A stretch of DNA of 64,000 bases from Dyella sp. OK004 (lineage in GTDB: Bacteria; Pseudomonadota; Gammaproteobacteria; Xanthomonadales; Rhodanobacteraceae): assembly GCF_900114495.1 (NCBI RefSeq), contig NZ_FOZI01000004.1:62001-126000 (forward strand), read 5' to 3'. A program made the position numbers and the translations under genes. Positions within the stretch are counted from its first letter, which is position 1. The number at the start of each line of letters is the position of its first letter. The notes below the pieces were generated by a model, which was not told where the DNA came from, searched no databases, and worked only from the letters and a program-made list of their open reading frames with translations. Positions 45,805 to 53,107 of the stretch are shown one piece after another.

Positions 45805-46869
45805 TCATCCGGATCCCAGCAGCCGTTCGGGGTAGGGGTTGGCGCCGAAAGGCGCGAGTTCGCCGAGGCGCAATGCCGCGGCGACATACGCCCACAGTCC
45901 ATCAGGCTTGGACGCATCCTCGGGCGGTGAACCGTCCGGGTGCTGGCGCCCCGCACTGCCAGTCTTGATGTACTTCCCGATAACCGTCGCCGTGCCCCCT
46001 TTTGCGTGGTCCGACTCGGGAAGCGTGCGGCTGAACTCACCAGTCAGCAGCGTCACCACATTGCGCCCGGGCAACGTCATGACGCGACTGAGGAAGGCGG
46101 TCAGCGACGGCGTGATCGGCGCCATGACCTCGCGCGCCACTTTCCCCACGTCGTCCTTGTGCGTATCGAACTGACGATCCTGTCGCCCGGTATAGGCAGG
46201 TTGCGCGAAAATCACGCTGGCCCCTGCATGGATCAGCGCCTCGACACCGGCAAAGGTCGAGCGCTGCTCGTCGATGGCGATGCTTCCCGAGGGGACACCG
46301 TAGACATGACGGATAGCGTCGAACTCCGACATGGAAAAGGAGCGGCGTGCATCGTCGAGCTTCTCGATATGCTCGAAGGCGACGTGGCCCTCGGCGGCGG
46401 GATTTGCAGAGACGCCGACTGGCAGGCCGAGATTGTTGACGATGGCGCAAGGGATCGCGCTATCCGGCATGGCTGCCGCCATGCGCAACAGCTGGCTACG
46501 TGAGCCCATCTCCAATACCGCGGCACGTGCATCATTGTGGGAATAGAGCCCGTGCCTGAACGGGATCGCTGCCATACGCGCGAGCGTGGATGAGGGCAGC
46601 GTGCCCAGTGACCCGGCGTCGACATAAAGCCCGTTGCCCAAGGCGCGAACATTGTCTTGAGTAACACCGAAAGCGCCGTTGGCGAGAAAGGAATCCGCAC
46701 TGTTGAACAGACCGGCGGGCCCACCGTTCAACCAGAACACCACCAGGGTCGGCCGTTCGCCGGCGCGAGGGGTTTTCGCCTGGAGACCCAGCTCGCCGAA
46801 TGCCAGCGTTCCGGCCAGGGCCACGCCTGCCCTGAGCACGGTGCGCCGCGTGATCATGTATGCGCTCAT
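45805..46869 (-). CDS. Tat-exported DUF1501 protein
   Basis: A 354-residue protein with a twin-arginine signal (MITRRTVLRAGVALAGTLAF) and a DUF1501 domain, a group related in fold to sulfatases and alkaline phosphatases. Visible segments are LVVFWLNGGPAGLFNSADSF near residue 42, FRHGLYSHNDARAAVLEMGS, and LLTGEFSRTLPESDHAKGG near 285, close to the usual EFGRT...DH motif. No biochemical function is established for the family. GGAGG precedes the ATG. It is divergent from an AraC-type gene, with 87 bases between the starts, so the regulator probably controls it. Confidence 0.8.
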   Translation of the reverse strand: MSAYMITRRTVLRAGVALAGTLAFGELGLQAKTPRAGERPTLVVFWLNGGPAGLFNSADSFLANGAFGVTQDNVRALGNGLYVDAGSLGTLPSSTLARMAAIPFRHGLYSHNDARAAVLEMGSRSQLLRMAAAMPDSAIPCAIVNNLGLPVGVSANPAAEGHVAFEHIEKLDDARRSFSMSEFDAIRHVYGVPSGSIAIDEQRSTFAGVEALIHAGASVIFAQPAYTGRQDRQFDTHKDDVGKVAREVMAPITPSLTAFLSRVMTLPGRNVVTLLTGEFSRTLPESDHAKGGTATVIGKYIKTGSAGRQHPDGSPPEDASKPDGLWAYVAAALRLGELAPFGANPYPERLLGSG

Positions 46870-46956
46870 GGGATGCCTCCGCCAGCCGTTGTTGCGGTCG
46901 CCCCGCAGGTCCAGACTTAGCCTAGCCCTGTCCGTATAGAGAGATGGAGTCATCCT

Positions 46957-47754
46957 ATGTCGCGTTTCAGACACTACGCCCGGCGCGTGTCTTCGTGGCC
47001 GATGACGGCGCTTGCCAAGGATTACCCGCGGGGGTGCCATATTCCGAAACATCGGCATCGGCGCGGACAACTCATCTATGCCGCGTCCGGTGTGATGCAG
47101 GTAACGACGCGCGAAGGCATCTGGATCGTGCCGCCGCAACGCTCGCTGTGGGTGCCGATCGGCATGTCGCACGAGATCCATATGGAAGGGCAGGTCGCCG
47201 TACGCATGCTTTATCTGGATCGCGAGACCAGCGCGCTGCTTGGAACGCATTGCAGAGTGCTCGCGGTATCGAACCTGCTTCGGGAACTCATCCTTGCAAC
47301 GGTGCAGGCGCATGGAGAGAAGAACGCCGAGCACATGGAAGTCATGGCGCCACTGTTGCTGCACGAATTGCAGGAGGCGGACGAAACGGCCTTCCATATC
47401 CCCGTGCCGTCGGATCCACGCCTGAAGAAAGTCTGCCAACGGCTGCTGGATGAAACCTCACGCGTGGAGTCATTGGAACAACTGGCTCAGCATGCGGGCG
47501 CCAGCAGCCGGACCCTGGCGCGATTGTTCGAGAGTGAATTGAATATGTCGTTCGTACGCTGGCGGCAGCATGTGCGCCTGGCCAGGGCACTCAGCCAGAT
47601 GAGCCTGGGTCATCCCATCAAGATAGTCGCGCGCGATGCGGGCTATGCCAGCAGCAGTGCTTTCTGCAGCATGTTCCATCGCATCATGGGAGCCACGCCT
47701 ACCGATTATCTGAGCCAATCGGCGGGCTCCTTCGGTACGCGTTCGGGGTCGTAG
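46957..47754 (+). CDS. AraC-family transcriptional regulator
   Basis: A 265-residue regulator with an N-terminal cupin sensor (HIPKHRHRRGQLIYAASGVM, metal-cupin-like histidines, then TTREGIWIVPPQRSLWVPIG) and a C-terminal AraC double helix-turn-helix (LAQHAGASSRTLARLFESEL and AGYASSSAFCSMFHRIMGAT). It resembles the cupin-AraC type near genes for transport or detoxification. Ligand unknown. Divergent from the DUF1501 gene. Confidence 0.9.
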   Translation: MSRFRHYARRVSSWPMTALAKDYPRGCHIPKHRHRRGQLIYAASGVMQVTTREGIWIVPPQRSLWVPIGMSHEIHMEGQVAVRMLYLDRETSALLGTHCRVLAVSNLLRELILATVQAHGEKNAEHMEVMAPLLLHELQEADETAFHIPVPSDPRLKKVCQRLLDETSRVESLEQLAQHAGASSRTLARLFESELNMSFVRWRQHVRLARALSQMSLGHPIKIVARDAGYASSSAFCSMFHRIMGATPTDYLSQSAGSFGTRSGS

Positions 47755-47763
47755 CGCACGGGT

Positions 47764-47783
47764 ACGTCATCACAATGTCAAAG
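47764..47783 (+). promoter_or_regulatory. Putative Pho box upstream of TonB receptor 3
   Basis: ACGTCATCACAATGTCAAAG matches the E. coli PhoB box consensus (two GTCA cores 10-11 bases apart) at 13 of 20 positions, about 75 bases before the receptor ATG. A motif match by eye only. Confidence 0.45.
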
Positions 47784-47857
47784 AACGTACACGTAACAAC
47801 TCCACGATAAGCGGTCCCCGCGCTCCACCGGCGCCGCTTCAACTGGAGTTTCCCCAC

Positions 47858-50197
47858 ATGCAGAAGAATCTGCTGGCTGCCGCTGTAGCCATCATCCTTG
47901 CCGGTTTCGTTCCCGCCGTTTTCGCGAATGATGCCGATCAGCCCGCCGCTGACGCTGCTGCCGTAAAGCCGGATGCCGCGAAGAACCTGGAGGGCGTTTC
48001 CGTGATTGGCCAGGGCGAAACCCGCCAGGTGCAGCGCGTGACCCCGGCGGATACCACGGTGCTGCCGGCTGGTACCAGCATCCAGAAGGTGCTGAACCGC
48101 ATGCCGGGCGTGAACGTGCAGTCCAACGATGCGTTCGGTGCGAATGAGGAATCGCAGACCATCAGCCTGCGCGGCTTCAACGGCCAGCGCCTGGGCTACA
48201 CGCTGGATGGCGTGCCGCTCGGCGACAACGCCTATGGCAACTACAACGGCCTCAATATCAGCCGCGCGCTGATTTCCGAGAACGCCGTGGGCGCGGAACT
48301 GGCGGAAGGCATCGGCAGTCTCGGCATCGCCTCCACCAGCAATCTCGGCGGTGCGATCCAGTATTTCTCGGCCGATCCGGAAGCCAAGTTCGGCGGCCGC
48401 TTCGGGCAGACCTTCGGCAGCGACCAGAACCGCCGCACCTATCTGCGTCTGGACACCGGTGACTATCACGGCTTCTCGATGTATCTCTCGGGTATCCGCG
48501 CCACCGCCGACATGTGGGCGCCGCCGAGTTCGCCGACTACCACCAAACAGTTCAACGCCAAGGCGGTGTATCAGTTCGAAGGCGGCCGTATCACCGCGTT
48601 CGCCGATACCTCGCGCACCTCGCAGGCTGACTACGCTTATCTCTCCAAGAGCGGCATGGGGCGCGGCCTCGGTTGGGACTGGAATCTGTACGCGCCGGAC
48701 TGGAAGCGCGCACTGGCCGCGGCGTATTGCGCGCCGGCTTACACCATCAAGGGCGCGAAGGATGCGCGCTGCGGATTCTCTGGCGGCGTCGACAATATCG
48801 ATGACGCTTACTACCAGAGCCGCGCGCTGCGCCGCGACGATCTCTACTACCTTGCCGGCGATTTCAATCCGAGCGAGAGCGTGACCCTGCATGGCCAGGT
48901 CTATCACCACGAGAACGCCGGCCAGGGCCACTGGTGGTCGCCAGGCCAGAAGTCGAACCCGGGCACGGCGCAGGAGCTGCCGATCTCGATCCGCAGCACC
49001 AACTACAAGATCAACCGCACCGGCGCCATCGCCTCGCTGGGCTGGGATATCGGCGAGCATCATCTGGAAGGCGGCGTGTGGTACGAGCAGAACCACCACA
49101 ACGTCGAGCGCAACTTCTACTACCTTCCTTTTTCGAGCAGCACCGCGCCGATCAACGACGACAGCTACCTCAGCAACCCGGACCGCCGCCTGTTCAGTCA
49201 GGCCTATGTGATCACCACACGCCAGGCCTATGTGCAGGACAGCTTCAAGCTGCTGGACGACAGGCTCAGCGTGGACGTGGGCGTAAAGAGCCCGCACACC
49301 ACCATGACCGCGAAGCAGGCCACCGGCAATTTCGAGGCGCCGGTCGCCAACGGCACCTTGAAGGCAGAGAAGAACCTGCTGCCGCAGATTGGCCTGGGCT
49401 ACAAGATCGACGCGAACCAGGAGCTGTTCCTCTCCTACGCGAAGAACATTGCCGCGTTCCAGGGCGGCGGCGCCAGCGGTCCGCTGCTGGTGACGCAGTC
49501 CTCGTTCAATGCCACGCAGGGCAATCTCAAGCCGGAGCAGTCGCGCACCATCGAAGGCGGCTATCGCTATGTGCAGCGCGAATTTGAAGCGTCGGCCGCG
49601 CTGTACGACGTGAAGTTCGACAACCGCCTGCTCTCGCTCAACCCCTGCCCGAGCATTCAGCAGGGCACCACGGCGGCATGTACCACGCGCTTCTATAACG
49701 TGGGTTCGGTGAGCAGCAAGGGTGCGGAATTCACCTTTATCTGGAAGCCGTTCGAACATTTCCAGTGGTACAACTCGGCGTCGTTCAACCGCTCCACCTA
49801 CGACAACGACTACGTGCAGAACGGCGTGACTGTGCCGACCAAGGGCAAGATCACGGTCGACACGCCCAAGCGCATGTTCGCCAGCGAAATCAGCTGGGTC
49901 TATGGCCCGTGGAACGTGAGCCTGCGCGGCAAGTACACCGGCACGCGCTACTACACCTACACCAATGATCAGGGCTTCGGCGGCTACACCTCGTTCGACT
50001 TCGGTGCGGGTTACGACTTCGGTGCGGCGTGGTTTGCGCAGGACATTCGCCTGTCGCTCAACGTCACCAACCTGACTGACAAGCGCTACGCTTCCAACCT
50101 CACGGCGTTTGCCAACACCGATCCGAACGGGCGGCAGCTGGCATTCCACGCGAGTGCGCCGCGGCAGAGTTTCCTGACGTTGGATGTGAAGTTCTGA
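47858..50197 (+). CDS. TonB-dependent receptor (organophosphate-cluster paralogue 1)
   Basis: A 779-residue outer membrane receptor. Signal peptide at 1-24 (VPAVFAN), a box VSVIGQGETRQVQRV near 50, plug with MPGVNVQSNDAFGANEE and LRGFNGQRLGYTLDGVPLGD, then a barrel ending FLTLDVKF. It is smaller than and unlike the two GlcNAc-locus receptors but clearly paralogous to the one at 53108. The genes between the two paralogues encode GlpQ and an NPP-like enzyme, so a phosphorylated substrate is plausible; not proven. The substrate could also be a metal chelate. Confidence 0.85.
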   Translation: MQKNLLAAAVAIILAGFVPAVFANDADQPAADAAAVKPDAAKNLEGVSVIGQGETRQVQRVTPADTTVLPAGTSIQKVLNRMPGVNVQSNDAFGANEESQTISLRGFNGQRLGYTLDGVPLGDNAYGNYNGLNISRALISENAVGAELAEGIGSLGIASTSNLGGAIQYFSADPEAKFGGRFGQTFGSDQNRRTYLRLDTGDYHGFSMYLSGIRATADMWAPPSSPTTTKQFNAKAVYQFEGGRITAFADTSRTSQADYAYLSKSGMGRGLGWDWNLYAPDWKRALAAAYCAPAYTIKGAKDARCGFSGGVDNIDDAYYQSRALRRDDLYYLAGDFNPSESVTLHGQVYHHENAGQGHWWSPGQKSNPGTAQELPISIRSTNYKINRTGAIASLGWDIGEHHLEGGVWYEQNHHNVERNFYYLPFSSSTAPINDDSYLSNPDRRLFSQAYVITTRQAYVQDSFKLLDDRLSVDVGVKSPHTTMTAKQATGNFEAPVANGTLKAEKNLLPQIGLGYKIDANQELFLSYAKNIAAFQGGGASGPLLVTQSSFNATQGNLKPEQSRTIEGGYRYVQREFEASAALYDVKFDNRLLSLNPCPSIQQGTTAACTTRFYNVGSVSSKGAEFTFIWKPFEHFQWYNSASFNRSTYDNDYVQNGVTVPTKGKITVDTPKRMFASEISWVYGPWNVSLRGKYTGTRYYTYTNDQGFGGYTSFDFGAGYDFGAAWFAQDIRLSLNVTNLTDKRYASNLTAFANTDPNGRQLAFHASAPRQSFLTLDVKF

Positions 50198-50201
50198 TCG
50201 G

Positions 50202-50326
50202 GCGTCGCAAGGGTCTACCCCTCCCCAACCCTCCCCTGCCAGCAGGGGAGGGGGCTGATTGTCGCGAGCTTCTGCTCCTCCCCCTGCTTGCAGGGGGAGG
50301 CTGGGAGGGGGTAAGCCCTAGCGACA
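50202..50326. repeat. GC-rich inverted repeat (family 1, copy F)
   Basis: GCGTCGCAAGGGTCTACCCC then CTCCCCAACCCTCCCCTGCC with a short hairpin, spacer TGATTGTCGCGAGCTTCTGC, and the inverted half CTCCCCCTGCTTGCAGGGGG ... GGGAGGGGGTAAGCCC. Lies between TonB receptor 3 and glpQ. Confidence 0.85.
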
Positions 50327-50368
50327 CCGCCGCACTTCTCGCCCTAACCCATCACCTCGGATCCGCCC

Positions 50369-51463
50369 ATGAAACCGCTATGCTGGATCGCTCTCGCTAC
50401 CTTGGGCTTGGCCTTGCCTTACGCCGCTCACGCTGTTGAAAAACCCATCGCCGCCAAGGTGCTGGTGATCGGCCACCGCGGCGCTAGTGCGCTGCGTCCG
50501 GAACACACGCTCGCTTCCTACGGCAAAGCCATCGCCGACGGCGCCGATTTCATCGAGCCGGATCTGGTGATGACCAAGGACGGCGTGCCGGTGGCACGGC
50601 ACGAGAACGAGATCAGCGGCACCACTGACGTCGCCAGCCATGCGGAATTCGCCGGCCGCAAGACCACCAAGACCATCGACGGCCATCCGGTCACCGGCTG
50701 GTTCACCGAAGACTTCACGCTGGCCGAGCTGAAGACGCTGCGCGCGCGCGAACGTCTGCCGGAACTGCGCAGTACCAAATACGACGGTCAGTTCCAGATT
50801 CCCACGCTGGACGAGATCATCGATTTCGTTGCCACTGAATCAGCCACGCGCGAGCGCGTGATCGGCATCATTCCCGAGATCAAGCACGGCACCTATTTCC
50901 AGAAGGCCAAGCTGCCGATGGAAGACCGCGTGCTGGCGATCCTTGCCGCGCATGCGTACACGCGCACCGCGCCGGTGGAGATCCAGTCGTTCGAAATCGC
51001 CAACCTGCGCTACCTGCGCGGCAAGCTGGGCAAGGCGCATCCGAATATCCGTCTGCTGCAGTTGCTCGACGACGCCAAGGAGCAGCCTTATGACGTCGTC
51101 GCGGCCGGCGGCAAGCTGACCTACGGCGAGATGATGAAGCCGGCCGGCCTGCGTGAGATCGCCGGTTACGCCGATGCCATCGGTCCGAACATCCGCGCCA
51201 TCATTCCGCTGGCAAAGGACGGCACGCTGGGTCAGCCCACCGCGCTGGCGCACGATGCGCACGCGGTGAAGCTGGAACTGCATCCCTACACTTTCCGCCC
51301 GGAGAACCATTTCCAGGCGAAGAACTTCTGGCAGGGCAGCGACCCGAAGAGCTTCAACGAAGCGGGTTCAATTGCCGAGATGCGCGCTTATCTGGATGCC
51401 GGCGTGGATGCCTTCTTTACCGACGATCCGGCCATCGGTCGCAAAGCCGTCGATGGCAGGTAA
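50369..51463 (+). CDS. glpQ: Periplasmic glycerophosphodiester phosphodiesterase
   Basis: A 364-residue GDPD enzyme that splits glycerophosphodiesters into glycerol-3-phosphate and alcohol. Signal peptide at 1-22 (LALPYAAHA). The active-site motif VIGHRGASALRPEHTLASY has His 36 and Arg 37, then IEPDLVMTKDGVPVARHE with the metal-binding Glu/Asp. IGIIPEIKHGTYF supplies the further Glu, and FTDDP lies near the end. The length equals E. coli GlpQ (358). It probably supplies phosphate together with the neighbouring phosphatases. Confidence 0.93.
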   Translation: MKPLCWIALATLGLALPYAAHAVEKPIAAKVLVIGHRGASALRPEHTLASYGKAIADGADFIEPDLVMTKDGVPVARHENEISGTTDVASHAEFAGRKTTKTIDGHPVTGWFTEDFTLAELKTLRARERLPELRSTKYDGQFQIPTLDEIIDFVATESATRERVIGIIPEIKHGTYFQKAKLPMEDRVLAILAAHAYTRTAPVEIQSFEIANLRYLRGKLGKAHPNIRLLQLLDDAKEQPYDVVAAGGKLTYGEMMKPAGLREIAGYADAIGPNIRAIIPLAKDGTLGQPTALAHDAHAVKLELHPYTFRPENHFQAKNFWQGSDPKSFNEAGSIAEMRAYLDAGVDAFFTDDPAIGRKAVDGR

Positions 51464-51465
51464 GC

Positions 51466-51485
51466 CTGCCATCATGCTGTCACTG
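51466..51485 (+). promoter_or_regulatory. Putative Pho box upstream of the NPP-like gene
   Basis: CTGCCATCATGCTGTCACTG matches the PhoB box consensus at 14 of 20 positions, with half-sites 11 bases apart. It begins three bases after the glpQ stop and ends 46 bases before the next ATG. Eye match only. Confidence 0.45.
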
Positions 51486-51531
51486 GGATAGCGTTCACTC
51501 GCGGGCTTCCATCCGCTATCCCGGTTTCTTC

Positions 51532-52863
51532 ATGCGCATTGCTGCCCGTCGTTTCGCCGCAGGCTTGATTGGTCTTGCCCTCATTGCTTCGGCGCAGGCC
51601 GCGCCGGTCTTGCTGATCTCCATCGACGGTCTGCGGCCGGCCGACGTGCTCGAGGCGCAGCAGCGTGGATTGAAGCTGCCCAACCTGCAGCGTTTCCTGA
51701 GTCAGGGCAGCTACGCCAGTGATGTACGCGGCGTACTGCCCACGTTGACCTATCCCAGCCATACCACCTTGCTCACTGGCGTGTCGCCCGATACGCACGG
51801 CATCGGCGGCAATCTAACCTTCGATCCCAGCAACAAGAACCAGCAGGGCTGGGCCTGGTATGCCAGCGATATCCGTGTGCCGACCTTGTGGGATGCCGCG
51901 CATGCGGCGGGCCTCAGCACGGGTAACGTGCATTGGCCGGTGAGTGTCGGTGCCACGGTGGACTGGAACCTGCCGCAGATCTGGCGCACCGGCTTGCCGG
52001 ATGACCGCAAGCTGCTTGCCGCGCTGGCGACGCCTGGTCTGCTGCCCGCTCTGGAAAAGGATCTCGGGCCTTACGCCGACGGTATCGACGAAAGCCTGGC
52101 TGGTGACGAAAACCGTACGCGCTTTGCGGTAAAGCTGATGGAAGAGCGCAAGCCCGCTTTCATGACGACCTATCTCGCCTCGCTCGACCACGAGCAGCAC
52201 GCCAGCGGTCCGGATACGCCGCAGGCGAAGCGCACGCTGGAACGTATCGACAGCCTCGTCGGCGAGTTGGTCGCGGCGGCCAGGCATGTGCATCCCGATG
52301 GCGTGGTCGCGGTGGTCTCCGATCATGGTTTCCTGCCGGTGCAGCAGGATGTGAATCTCTACGCGCCCTTTATCCAGGCCGGTTTGATCACGATCAAGGA
52401 TGGCGCGGTAACGGGCTGGCAGGCGATGCCGTGGAACGACGGCGGCAGCGCGGCTATTGTGTTGCGCGAGCCGGGCAACGCTGCGACATCAGCGAAAGTA
52501 TCCGCCTTGTTGACGCAGTTGCAGGGCAATTCCGCTTACGGCATCCAGCGCGTACTCGATCACGCGCAGTTGGTGGAGCAGGGCGGCACGGCACAGGCCA
52601 CCTGGTTCGTGCTGTTCAAGCCGGGCTACGAAATGGCCATCAAGCCCGATGCACCACTGCCCGCGCCCAGCCACTATCGCGGCATGCATGGCTACGACCC
52701 GTCGCTGCCGGCGATGCGCTCCACCTTTCTCATCGAAGGCAAAGGCGTGCCGGCAGGAAAGAATCTTGGTGCGATCGACATGCGCGATATCGCACCGACG
52801 CTGGCGCGACTGCTTGGCGTAAGTCTACCGAAGGCTGAGGGCAAGGCATTGCTCACGCTTTGA
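51532..52863 (+). CDS. Exported nucleotide pyrophosphatase/phosphodiesterase-family protein
   Basis: A 443-residue alkaline-phosphatase-superfamily enzyme with a signal peptide (residues 1-23). Metal Asp in LLISIDGLRPADVL (Asp 31), nucleophile in LPTLTYPSHTTLLTG (Thr 73), YLASLDHEQHASGPDTP and VVSDHGFLPV match NPP-type enzymes that cleave phosphodiesters or pyrophosphates of nucleotides. The length is typical of the bacterial NPP group. It lies 68 bases after glpQ and probably shares its regulation or has its own Pho-type promoter. Confidence 0.9.
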   Translation: MRIAARRFAAGLIGLALIASAQAAPVLLISIDGLRPADVLEAQQRGLKLPNLQRFLSQGSYASDVRGVLPTLTYPSHTTLLTGVSPDTHGIGGNLTFDPSNKNQQGWAWYASDIRVPTLWDAAHAAGLSTGNVHWPVSVGATVDWNLPQIWRTGLPDDRKLLAALATPGLLPALEKDLGPYADGIDESLAGDENRTRFAVKLMEERKPAFMTTYLASLDHEQHASGPDTPQAKRTLERIDSLVGELVAAARHVHPDGVVAVVSDHGFLPVQQDVNLYAPFIQAGLITIKDGAVTGWQAMPWNDGGSAAIVLREPGNAATSAKVSALLTQLQGNSAYGIQRVLDHAQLVEQGGTAQATWFVLFKPGYEMAIKPDAPLPAPSHYRGMHGYDPSLPAMRSTFLIEGKGVPAGKNLGAIDMRDIAPTLARLLGVSLPKAEGKALLTL

Positions 52864-52909
52864 GCAAACGCCCGGAGATGCGCACGGATTTGCGAAGTTG
52901 TTGCATTTA

Positions 52910-52923
52910 TATGGACGTCCATA
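52910..52923. promoter_or_regulatory. Perfect 14-base palindrome upstream of TonB receptor 4
   Basis: TATGGACGTCCATA is its own reverse complement and lies about 185 bases before the receptor ATG. The central CG fits LacI/GalR-type or other dimeric repressors. Its inner TGGACGTCCA also occurs upstream of the leu-ilv promoter. The rest of 52864-53107 shows no other signal except the AAAGGA ribosome site. Confidence 0.5.
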
Positions 52924-53107
52924 GACTGCGTGACTTGCGAATGTAAATTCGCTTTAACAATCACGCTCCATGCTTGCGAGTACGGCTGCTGGGGGTGTGT
53001 CGCGCACAGCGCACACCGCTAGGGGGCAGCCTCCCGTTTCATCCATTCACTCATTTGAAGACGTGGCTTCCCGCCAAGGGGAACGGCTGCGCAAAGGAAA
53101 TGTACGC

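Noticed and set aside
47699-50149. An 816-codon open frame antisense to TonB receptor 3
   Set aside because: Same artefact: composition of a mirrored receptor, no domain, overlaps a gene with signal peptide and full barrel.
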